Assembly (NCBI RefSeq): GCF_014137995.1
Contig: NZ_JACGWV010000002.1
Location: 496,001-560,000, forward strand
Length of the DNA: 64,000 nt
Direction of reading: 5' to 3'
From: Promicromonospora sukumoe
Lineage (GTDB): Bacteria > Actinomycetota > Actinomycetes > Actinomycetales > Cellulomonadaceae
A model generated the notes under the pieces. The model was given only the letters and a program-made list of their open reading frames with translations. It was not told where the DNA came from and made no database searches. Each line of letters begins with the position of its first letter. The stretch's first letter is position 1. The position numbers and the translations under genes were made by a program. Shown piece by piece: positions 55,151 to 62,348 of this stretch.

Positions 55151-55172
55151 GCCGCGCCGCACGCTCCGCCGT

Positions 55173-55202
55173 CGGGCCCGGGCCAGGCCTGCGCCGGGCC
55201 CG
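55173..55202. terminator. hairpin between converging RDD and acyltransferase genes
   Basis: A nine-base stem CGGGCCCGG / CCGGGCCCG with a 12-base loop, 22 bp after the RDD stop and 16 bp beyond the acyltransferase stop. A plausible shared terminator, without a T-tract. Confidence 0.55.
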
Positions 55203-55217
55203 CGCCGATCCCCGGGA

Positions 55218-56408
55218 TCAGGTCCGGACGTCGTCCCAGGCGCGCATCAGCCCGCGCGAGCGCAGCGCCGCCGAGCAGCGCAGCAGGCCGGCCTGCACCG
55301 CCCGGCGCAGCCGGGCCGACGTCGGGCGCTCGACGCCGTAGTGGATCACCAGCGCCAGGACCAGGCTCAGCGCGCCGGCCGCGAAGAGGGCGACGGTGCG
55401 GGTGGTCTCGTGGGCGAGCACGTCGATGACGGCGTACCCGAACTGCGTGTGCACCAGGTACACGGGATAGGTGAGCGCGCCGACGGTGCCGAGCGCGGCC
55501 GCCACGCGGCGGGGTGGCGCGGTGCGCCCGCGGAGCGTCGTCGCCCAGACGGCCGCGACGCTGGCCAGCATGATCATCACGGCGATGACCGGGTTGACCG
55601 TGACCCCCTGCAGGTCGGACGCACGGCCGGCGGCCTCCAGCACCCGCATGGCGCACAGGACCAGGCCGCCCACGAGCAGCGTGCCGGTGACCAGGTCGAA
55701 GCCGTCGCGGTAGGCGAGGAAGAGCAGCATGCCGACGGCGAAGTACGGGGCGTAGACGGGCACGAGCCACTCGGCGAGCCAGTGGGCGCCGAACTCCTGC
55801 GCGGCCCAGCCGGCGAGGGGCCAGAGCGTGGCGAAGGTCAGCACGCGGTTGCGCGTGAGCGGGCCCAGCGCCAGCACCGCGAGCACCAGCAGGTAGAACT
55901 TGAGCTCGACCAGCAGGGTCCAGAACACGACCTGGACGCCGGTGACGTCGAAGAGGTCCTGCACCATCGTGAGGTTGACCAGGGTCTCGGTCATGCTGGT
56001 CTGCCGCCCGCCCGACCAGAACTGCTGCAGGCCCACCGTCAGCACGATGCACGCCCAGTAGGCGGGGAAGAGGCGGCCCACCCGGGAGGCGATGAAGCCC
56101 GCGATCCCCCGGCCGTCGGCGCTGAGCAGGATGACGAACCCGGAGATCATGAAGAACAGCTCGACGCCCAGCCAGCCGTACCGCGTGACCTCGTTGAGCA
56201 GCGGGAACGCCCGTTCGGGGTCGGCGCCCCAGTAGCTGGTCACCGTCGAGGTCGCCGTGAAGTGGTAGAGCAGCACGGCCGCCGCGGCGCCGAAGCGCAG
56301 GCCGTCCATGGCCACGAGCCGGCCGGTCACCTTGCGGCGTGGGGCGCCCGTGGCCTCAGGGCTCGCCTCGGGAAGGGGTGCGCTCAGGCTCTCGTCAGGA
56401 CGGGTCAT
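55218..56408 (-). CDS. acyltransferase 3 family membrane protein (OafA/YrhL-like)
   Basis: A 396-aa integral membrane acyltransferase with about ten helices that O-acylates a surface glycan, lipid or other envelope product. The N-terminal core has MDGLRFGAAAAVLLYHF with the conserved His and ELFFMISGFVILLSADGRG. It starts at ATG 56408. There is no SGNH domain. The neighbouring glycosyltransferase suggests a surface-glycan role, but the acceptor is unknown. Confidence 0.88.
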   Translation of the reverse strand: MTRPDESLSAPLPEASPEATGAPRRKVTGRLVAMDGLRFGAAAAVLLYHFTATSTVTSYWGADPERAFPLLNEVTRYGWLGVELFFMISGFVILLSADGRGIAGFIASRVGRLFPAYWACIVLTVGLQQFWSGGRQTSMTETLVNLTMVQDLFDVTGVQVVFWTLLVELKFYLLVLAVLALGPLTRNRVLTFATLWPLAGWAAQEFGAHWLAEWLVPVYAPYFAVGMLLFLAYRDGFDLVTGTLLVGGLVLCAMRVLEAAGRASDLQGVTVNPVIAVMIMLASVAAVWATTLRGRTAPPRRVAAALGTVGALTYPVYLVHTQFGYAVIDVLAHETTRTVALFAAGALSLVLALVIHYGVERPTSARLRRAVQAGLLRCSAALRSRGLMRAWDDVRT

Positions 56409-56448
56409 CGCCGCCGACCTTAGATCACGGAACGATAACGGTCAAAGA

Positions 56449-57498
56449 TCACCCTAGCAGGAGCGCCAGCAGCGTCTTGGCCGAGGTGTCCCAGTCGTAC
56501 CCGGCGGAGCGCAGCCGTGCGGCGGCCGACCGTTCCGCCCAGGTGCCTGGGTCGTCGAGCGCGCGGACCGCCGCGACGTAGCCGTCCACGTCGTCCGGGT
56601 CGACGTACGCCCCCGCCGCCCCGCCGACCTCGCGGAACACCGGGATGTCGCTGACCACCAGGGGCGTGCCGAGCGCCATCGCCTCCACGAGCGGCAGCCC
56701 GAAGCCCTCGTCGCGGGAGCCGGAGACGAGGGCCGTCGCGCGGCGCAGCACGTCGCGGTAGGTCTCGTCCGACGCGCCGTCGTGGAACACGAGCGTGCCC
56801 TCGCCGGCGAGCGCCTGGAGCCGGGCGCGGTGCTCGGCCCTGACCGGGCTCATGAGGTGCAGCTCCCAGCCCGGGAGCTGCGCCATGGCCCGGACCGGCA
56901 GCTCGACGTTCTTGTAGGGCATGAACGAGCCCATGTAGACGAGCGACCGGGTCCGCGCGCCGCGGGGCAGGTCCGGCACGGGGTCCGGCGCGTTCGGCAC
57001 CACGGTCACCGGGCGCCGGGTCAGCCGGTGCCGGGCGATCAGGTCGCGCGTGGTCTCCGAGACGGTGACGACGGCGTCGGCCCGGTTCAGCAGCACGCGC
57101 TGCGGCCACCACGCGAGGTGGAAGGCCCGCCACAGCAGGCGCACGGGCGCCGGCAGGTCCCGCGGCGGCGTGGGGTGCCGGTAGTAGATGAGGTCGTGCA
57201 GGGTCAGGACCACCCGGTAGTCCCGCCCCCAGGTGCCCATGGTCTGCATCGGGCTGAACACGACGTCGGCCCCCGTACGGCGCACCTGCCGCGCCACGAA
57301 CGGCTCGCGCCAGCTCGTCGGCGCGCTCACGAGGTGCCACGGCAGCCCGGCCGGCAGGTGGTCGAGCTGGCGCTCGTCGTTCACCAGCACCTCGACGGGG
57401 TGCAGCCGGGCCAGCGCGGTGACGATCCCCGCCGTGTACCGGCTGATGCCGTCGTGCCGGCCGACCCGCAGGTAGCGGCAGTCGACGACGATCTTCAT
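56449..57498 (-). CDS. glycosyltransferase family 4 protein
   Basis: A 349-aa GT-B glycosyltransferase of family 4. The opening is KIVVDCRYLRVGRHDGISRY, the hinge region NAPDPVPDLPRGARTRSLVY, and the nucleotide-sugar EX7E-like motif lies in SRDEGFGLPLVEAMALGTPL. The start is ATG 57498 with GAGGGAAG upstream; the GTG at 57513 is within that site. It lies 11 bp after the hydrolase stop. Donor and acceptor are not predictable. Confidence 0.88.
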   Translation of the reverse strand: MKIVVDCRYLRVGRHDGISRYTAGIVTALARLHPVEVLVNDERQLDHLPAGLPWHLVSAPTSWREPFVARQVRRTGADVVFSPMQTMGTWGRDYRVVLTLHDLIYYRHPTPPRDLPAPVRLLWRAFHLAWWPQRVLLNRADAVVTVSETTRDLIARHRLTRRPVTVVPNAPDPVPDLPRGARTRSLVYMGSFMPYKNVELPVRAMAQLPGWELHLMSPVRAEHRARLQALAGEGTLVFHDGASDETYRDVLRRATALVSGSRDEGFGLPLVEAMALGTPLVVSDIPVFREVGGAAGAYVDPDDVDGYVAAVRALDDPGTWAERSAAARLRSAGYDWDTSAKTLLALLLG

Positions 57499-57509
57499 CC
57501 GATCTTCCC

Positions 57510-58550
57510 TCACTGTTCATCCCGCTCTCCGGTGGCCTGGAGACCGGCGAGAAATGCGGCCGTCTCCCGGGCCACGACGTCCGGCGCCTCGTAGTGCGCC
57601 AGGTGCCCGATCCGCGGGACGACGGCGAGCCGCGCGTCGGCGAGCAGGCCCTCCAGCACCCGCTGCGAGGGCAGCGGCGCGACGTCGTCGTTCTCGGAGG
57701 CGACCAGCAGCGTCGGCACGCCGATGCGCCCCGCGTAGGCCGAGACGTCGGTCCCCACCGAGGCGTGGAAGGCCTCCAGCAGGGTGCGCCGGTCGGCGAA
57801 CCCGGAGAAGTACCGGTCGTGCTCCGCGTGGATCCAGCGGCGCAGGGTCCGGTCGTCCGAGGTGACCATCGCGACGCTCGCCACCCGGGTGAACAGCGGG
57901 TGACGCAGCAGTCCGGTACCCACCCGCTCCGGCAGCGCTGCGGCCAGCCGGTGCACCCCCACGGTGACGGCGCTCATCGCCCGCCGCGGACCGTCCAGCG
58001 CGGCCGTCGCGATGGGGTTGACCAGCACGAGACCCCGCACGAGCGGCGCCCGACGCCCCTCCGCGGTGGGTTCGGCGGGCCCGGCCGGCGCCGCCACGGT
58101 GGCCGAGGCGACGATCGACCCGAAGGAGTGGCCCGCCAGCACGGCGTCCCCCTCCGGCGCGACGGCGGACAGCAGCTCGGCGGTCCACGCGGCGTAGCCG
58201 GCGACGTCGTGCACGCCGTCCGCGAGGGGTGCCGACGCGCCGAAGCCGGGCAGGTCGGGGACCCATACCTGCAGGTCAGGGCACTCTTTCACGAGATGGG
58301 CGACGATCGGCTCCAGCCCGTGGTGGTCACCGCGCAGCCCGTGCAGGAACACGAGCCGGCCCGGTGCCGCAGGGTCGCCGTAGACGCGCACGTGGGCGCG
58401 CGTGCCACGAATCAGGAGGTCGGCGTCGCGTGCGGGTGTGGCCGCGACGAGTCCCGCGTACGGTTCCTCGGAGGCCGCTGCCCGCGCGGCCCCGCGCGGC
58501 CCCTCGAGCGGTGACGCGGCCCGGTCGCGCGGATGGGTTTCGGTGTTCAT
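57510..58550 (-). CDS. alpha/beta hydrolase
   Basis: A 346-aa alpha/beta-fold hydrolase. The oxyanion part is VFLHGLRGDHHGLEPIVAHL, the nucleophile elbow GHSFGS holds the catalytic Ser, the acid is probably in LLVASENDDVAPLPSQR, and the base is the His of RIGHLAHYEAP. No signal peptide is present. The start ATG 58550 has no strong ribosome site; the 69-bp upstream in-frame extension is not conserved-looking. The substrate is unknown. Confidence 0.87.
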   Translation of the reverse strand: MNTETHPRDRAASPLEGPRGAARAAASEEPYAGLVAATPARDADLLIRGTRAHVRVYGDPAAPGRLVFLHGLRGDHHGLEPIVAHLVKECPDLQVWVPDLPGFGASAPLADGVHDVAGYAAWTAELLSAVAPEGDAVLAGHSFGSIVASATVAAPAGPAEPTAEGRRAPLVRGLVLVNPIATAALDGPRRAMSAVTVGVHRLAAALPERVGTGLLRHPLFTRVASVAMVTSDDRTLRRWIHAEHDRYFSGFADRRTLLEAFHASVGTDVSAYAGRIGVPTLLVASENDDVAPLPSQRVLEGLLADARLAVVPRIGHLAHYEAPDVVARETAAFLAGLQATGERDEQ

Positions 58551-58601
58551 CGCGCTGACCCTAAGCACTCCGGGGACGGTCACGGGAGAGGGCGGAGAAA
58601 G

Positions 58602-58619
58602 ATGGGGGTAAACCCCCAT
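58602..58619. promoter_or_regulatory. inverted repeat in divergent promoter gap
   Basis: ATGGGGGT-AA-ACCCCCAT, perfect 8-bp arms with a 2-bp centre, in the 127-bp gap between the hydrolase and the DMT-like gene. It is a possible operator controlling both; nothing identifies a regulator. Confidence 0.4.
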
Positions 58620-58677
58620 GTCATTACGGGGGGAAACCTGGTGGCGGAGAAGTGCATCCTTACGTCACCGTTGTCCC

Positions 58678-59610
58678 ATGCAAGCCACAGCGGTCGCCCT
58701 CGCCGTGCTCGGCGCCGCCCTGTTCGCCGGGGCAGCAGTCCTGCAGCACCGCGAGGTGGCCGACCTCTACGGGCAGCCCCTGGCCCGCGAGCGTGTCCTG
58801 TCCCTGCGCCGGCTCAGCCGGATCGTGCGCCGGCCCGGCTGGCTGGCCGGGTTCGGGCTCGCGGCGGCCGGCACGATCGTGCACGCCGTCGCGCTCGCCC
58901 TCGCACCGCTGCGCCTGGTCCAGCCGATCGGCGTGCTCGCCGTCCCCGTGGCGGTGCTGCTCTCCTCGCTCCTCCTCCGGCGGGCGCCCGGCCGGAGCGT
59001 GCTCCTGGGCGTCGCCCTGACCATGGCGGGGGTGGCCGTCTTCGTCGCCGCGTCGGTGAGCGCCGGCTCGGGCACCGCGCCGCCGCCCGGATCCACCCTG
59101 CCGACGATCCTCGTCGTGGGCGGCGTCGTCGTCGCCCTCGGGGCCGGCGGCCTGCCGATCGGCGGCTGGCTGCGCTGCGTCGCCTGCGCGACGGCGGGAG
59201 CCGCCGCGTTCGGCCTGCTCTCCGCGCTGATGCGCGTGATCTTCCAGGAGCTCGCCCACGGCACCCGCTGGACCGACCCCCAGGTGCTGGGCACGGGGGC
59301 GGCCGCCCTCCTCGCCCTGGTGCTGGGCGGCTGGCTCGTGCAGCAGGCCTACCCGGCCGGCCCGCCCGAGGTCGTGGTCGCGTGCCTCACCGTCGTCGAC
59401 CCGATCGTGGCCGTGCTGCTCGGCGCCGTGCTCCTCGGTGAAGGCGCCGGCACGCCCGTCGGCACCTGGTTCCTCCTCGGGGGCGCGGCGCTCGCCGCGT
59501 CCGCCGGGGTGCTCGTCCTTGCTCGGCTCCACCCCGACGCCGTCGCGGCCCGCGCGGCGCGTACCGACCCTTCGAGACTTCCCGGACCATCGAGAGGTAC
59601 AGCACAGTGA
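58678..59610 (+). CDS. DMT/EamA-like multispan membrane protein
   Basis: A 310-aa protein with about nine helices, starting MQATAVALAVLGAALFAGAA. It resembles DMT-superfamily (EamA/NIPA-like) transporters: the duplicated helix layout and the motif LRLVQPIGVLAVPVAVLLSS at the first repeat, then DPIVAVLLGAVLLGEGAG at the second. Substrate unknown. No clear ribosome site precedes ATG 58678; an in-frame ATG at 58618 gives a basic, Trp-rich leader and is rejected. The stop overlaps the next glycosyltransferase start by four bases. Confidence 0.78.
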   Translation: MQATAVALAVLGAALFAGAAVLQHREVADLYGQPLARERVLSLRRLSRIVRRPGWLAGFGLAAAGTIVHAVALALAPLRLVQPIGVLAVPVAVLLSSLLLRRAPGRSVLLGVALTMAGVAVFVAASVSAGSGTAPPPGSTLPTILVVGGVVVALGAGGLPIGGWLRCVACATAGAAAFGLLSALMRVIFQELAHGTRWTDPQVLGTGAAALLALVLGGWLVQQAYPAGPPEVVVACLTVVDPIVAVLLGAVLLGEGAGTPVGTWFLLGGAALAASAGVLVLARLHPDAVAARAARTDPSRLPGPSRGTAQ

Positions 59611-60791
59611 CCCTGCCTGGCACTCCCCGCACGATCCTGATCGGCGCCGACACCTACCCGCCCGCCGTGAACGGCGCCGCCCGGTTCGCCGGCAGCCTGG
59701 CCACCGGCCTGGCCCGCCGCGGGTACGACGTGCACGTCGTCGCCCCGTCCCCGACGGGCCGCCCGGTCCGTGAGGTCCGCGACGGCGTCGTGCTGCACGG
59801 GCTCCGTTCCAGCCGGTACCCGACGCACCACAACCTGCAGATCTCCCTGCCCTGGGAGACCCGCCGGGGGATCACCGAGATCCTGCAGGAGGTCCGGCCC
59901 GACGTCGTGCACACCAACGGCAGCTTCATCGTCGGCCGCGCCCTGGTCGACGCCGCGCACCGCACGAACCTCCCCATCGTGGCCACGAACCACCTCATGC
60001 CCGAGAACCTCGTCGGCTACCTGCTGGTGCCCGGCTCGATGCACCGCACCGTGGGGCGCTGGCTCTGGCAGGACATCGGCCGCGTCTACGCCAAGGCCGA
60101 CGTCGTCACCGCCCCCACCCCGCGCGCCGTGGACCTGCTCGCGCAGCACGCCGGGCTCAGCCACGCCGTCCCCGTGTCCAACGGCATCGACACCGACCGC
60201 TGGACCACCACGGTCCGCGACGGCCGCACCGAGCCGACGGTCCTGTTCGTCGGGCGCCTGGACCAGGAGAAGCGGGTCGACGAGATCATCCGCGCCTTCG
60301 CCCTGCTCCCCGAGGGCCTCCCCGGCAAGCTGGAGATCGTCGGCACGGGCACGAAGGCCGACGACTGGGCGGCGCTCGCCGCCGAGTCCGGCGTCGCGGG
60401 GCGCGTCCGCTTCCGCGGGTACGTGCCCGACGACGAGCTGCTCACCGCCTACGCCGACGCCGACGTGTTCTGCATGCCCGGGGTGGCCGAGCTGCAGAGC
60501 CTGGTCACGCTGGAGGCCATGGCCTCGGGCCTGCCGGTGGTCGCCGCCGACGCCATGGCGCTGCCCCACCTGGTGCGCCCCGGCGTCAACGGCTGGCTCT
60601 ACACCCCGGGCGACGTGCGCGAGCTGGCGAACCGGCTCGGCGACCTCCTGGCGGACGCCGGCCTGCGGCACCGCATGGGGGCGGCGGGCCGCGAGCTCGT
60701 CGCGGCGCACGCCGTGGACGGCACCCTCGACGCGTTCGCGGAGATCTACGAGAAGGTCCACGCGATGCGCGGCGCCACGGCGGCCGCCTGA
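59607..60791 (+). CDS. glycosyltransferase family 4, mannosyltransferase-like
   Basis: A 394-aa GT4 enzyme. The N-terminal domain opens with RTILIGADTYPPAVNGAARF, and the C-terminal donor domain has FVGRLDQEKRVDEIIRAFAL and GVAELQSLVTLEAMASGLPV with the E-x7-E motif. The pattern resembles actinobacterial alpha-mannosyltransferases that glycosylate polyprenol- or glycerol-based lipids (MgtA/PimB-like), but assignment is by style only. The start is GTG 59607, coupled to the DMT gene (GTGA). It is followed by a 44-nt palindrome. Confidence 0.85.
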   Translation: MTLPGTPRTILIGADTYPPAVNGAARFAGSLATGLARRGYDVHVVAPSPTGRPVREVRDGVVLHGLRSSRYPTHHNLQISLPWETRRGITEILQEVRPDVVHTNGSFIVGRALVDAAHRTNLPIVATNHLMPENLVGYLLVPGSMHRTVGRWLWQDIGRVYAKADVVTAPTPRAVDLLAQHAGLSHAVPVSNGIDTDRWTTTVRDGRTEPTVLFVGRLDQEKRVDEIIRAFALLPEGLPGKLEIVGTGTKADDWAALAAESGVAGRVRFRGYVPDDELLTAYADADVFCMPGVAELQSLVTLEAMASGLPVVAADAMALPHLVRPGVNGWLYTPGDVRELANRLGDLLADAGLRHRMGAAGRELVAAHAVDGTLDAFAEIYEKVHAMRGATAAA

Positions 60792-60812
60792 CCCCGCCAC
60801 CACCTTCCGCAC

Positions 60813-60856
60813 GTGTCAGACCCTCAGGTCCCCCGAGGGACCTGAGGGTCTGACAC
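60813..60856. repeat. 44-nt palindrome, copy 2 (likely also a bidirectional terminator)
   Basis: Built as GTGTCAGAC-CCTC-AGGTCCC-CCGA-GGGACCT-GAGG-GTCTGACAC; flanking AC and GT extend the stem to 22 bp (60811-60858) around a CCGA loop. It lies between converging genes, 21 bp after the glycosyltransferase stop and 16 bp before the Nramp-like gene stop. See copy 1 at 38905-38948. Confidence 0.85.
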
Positions 60857-60872
60857 GTTGCGGTGGGAAGGG

Positions 60873-62186
60873 CTAGCCGCCGAAGACCGGCGCCACCGCC
60901 TTGACCAGCTCGCTGCCGCCCAGCACCAGGAACATCGCGGCCACCAGCACCAGGATCACGTTGACCCACCACGTGTTGCGCCACTGCCGCGGCACCGCCT
61001 TGCTGTTCATCAGGAACAGCAGCGTCAGCGCCAGGAACGGCATGAACAGCGAGCCCAGCGCGCCGTAGACCACGACCAGCAGGATCGGCTTGTCGAGGAA
61101 CAGCAGCGCCATCGGCGGGAACGTCAGCCAGAGGATGTACCAACGGTAGTAGGTGCCGCCGGCGCCGCGGCGGCGGTCGTCGGCCGGCAGGTTGCGCATG
61201 GTCGCCACGAAGTCGGCGAACATGAGCGACACCCCGTGCCAGACGCCGATCACCGACGAGAACGTCGCGGCGAAGAACCCGACCAGGAACAGCGGGGCCA
61301 TGAACGTCCCGTACCGCTGGGCGAGCACGTCGGCCACGTCGACCAGCCCCTGCTCGCCGTCGGCCACCGCCAGGCCCGCGGAGTACAGCAGCTCCGAGCC
61401 CACGATGAGCATCGCGATCACGAAGACGCCGGACATGAAGTACGCCCAGGCGTTGTCGATCCGCATGACGCGCATCCAGCGGGGCGTGTCCCAGCCCTTC
61501 TCGGTGAGCCAGTACCCGTAGGCGGCCAGCGTGATGGTGCCGCCGACGCCGCCCGCGAGGCCGAGCGTGTTCAGCACCGCGCCCTCGGGGATGATCGGCA
61601 CGAGGCCCGCCAGGATCTCGCCGAGGTTGGGCGTCGTCAGCGCCGCCGAGCCCACGACGGTCACGAACATGACGCCGATCAGCACGGCCATGACGTTCTC
61701 GAACGGCTTGTACTTGCCGAACCAGACCAGCAGCAGGCCGGCCACGCCGGAGATCATCGCCCAGTACCGGATGTCCAGCACCGGGAACAGGCCGTTCAGC
61801 GCGAGGCCGACGCCGGACATCGCCGCGGCCCCGTAGCTGAAGCCCCAGATCATCACGTAGACGCCGAAGTAGACGACGGCCCACAGGCCGAGCGACTTCC
61901 AGCCGTCGAAGATGGTGCGGCCGGTCGCGAGCGTCCAGCGGCCCGCGCCCTCGACCAGCGCGATCTTCACGACGACGCCGAGGATCACCGCCCACAGCAG
62001 CGCGTAGCCGTAGTTGCTGCCCGCGACCATCGTGGCGACCAGGTCGCCGGCGCCGATGCCGGTGGCCGCGACCACGAGGCCCGGGCCGATGATCCGCCAG
62101 CGCGGCTTCTCCAGGGAGGCCTGCGGCTCCTCGGTCAGCCGGTCTCCTGGAACCCCCTGCGAAGTGACCTCATTGTCCTTTTCCAT
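60873..62186 (-). CDS. Nramp-like divalent metal transporter family protein without DPGN motif
   Basis: A 437-aa membrane protein with about 11 helices of the Nramp/SLC11 fold (GPGLVVAATGIGAGDLVATM at helix 1, then repeated inverted helices). Canonical Nramp transporters bind Mn2+ or Fe2+ with DPGN in helix 1 and a Met-Pro-His region in helix 6. Here helix 1 has G45-A46-G47-D48 and the helix 6 candidate is TITLAAYGYWLTEKG, without Met or His. The substrate may therefore be another ion (Mg2+, as in Nramp-related transporters) or not a metal. ATG 62186 is chosen; an upstream frame start at 62288 adds an unrelated leader. Confidence 0.82.
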   Translation of the reverse strand: MEKDNEVTSQGVPGDRLTEEPQASLEKPRWRIIGPGLVVAATGIGAGDLVATMVAGSNYGYALLWAVILGVVVKIALVEGAGRWTLATGRTIFDGWKSLGLWAVVYFGVYVMIWGFSYGAAAMSGVGLALNGLFPVLDIRYWAMISGVAGLLLVWFGKYKPFENVMAVLIGVMFVTVVGSAALTTPNLGEILAGLVPIIPEGAVLNTLGLAGGVGGTITLAAYGYWLTEKGWDTPRWMRVMRIDNAWAYFMSGVFVIAMLIVGSELLYSAGLAVADGEQGLVDVADVLAQRYGTFMAPLFLVGFFAATFSSVIGVWHGVSLMFADFVATMRNLPADDRRRGAGGTYYRWYILWLTFPPMALLFLDKPILLVVVYGALGSLFMPFLALTLLFLMNSKAVPRQWRNTWWVNVILVLVAAMFLVLGGSELVKAVAPVFGG

Positions 62187-62275
62187 GGCGTGACTGTACC
62201 CACGGGTTTCACCCGCCCAAAAGGGACGCGCCCTTGCCCGGCCGGCGACACAGAGGTTTAACAGGACTGCAATCC

Positions 62276-62317
62276 ATTGCATACACACTCGTCTCGATTC
62301 GAGTGATTGTATGCAAT
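62276..62317. promoter_or_regulatory. palindromic operator-like element (ATTGCATACA ... TGTATGCAAT)
   Basis: Ten-base perfect arms at 62276-62285 and 62308-62317, with inner CACTCG/CGAGTG arms (62286-62291, 62300-62305). It lies between the diverging Nramp-like and family 5 binding-protein genes. ATTGTATGCAAT (62306-62317) is itself a half-palindrome. GntR-family regulators often bind such AT-flanked TGTATGCA-type sites. Which gene is controlled and by what is not shown. Confidence 0.5.
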
Positions 62318-62348
62318 CGTCCTTCTCAGATCCGGATTGGATTCTCCA

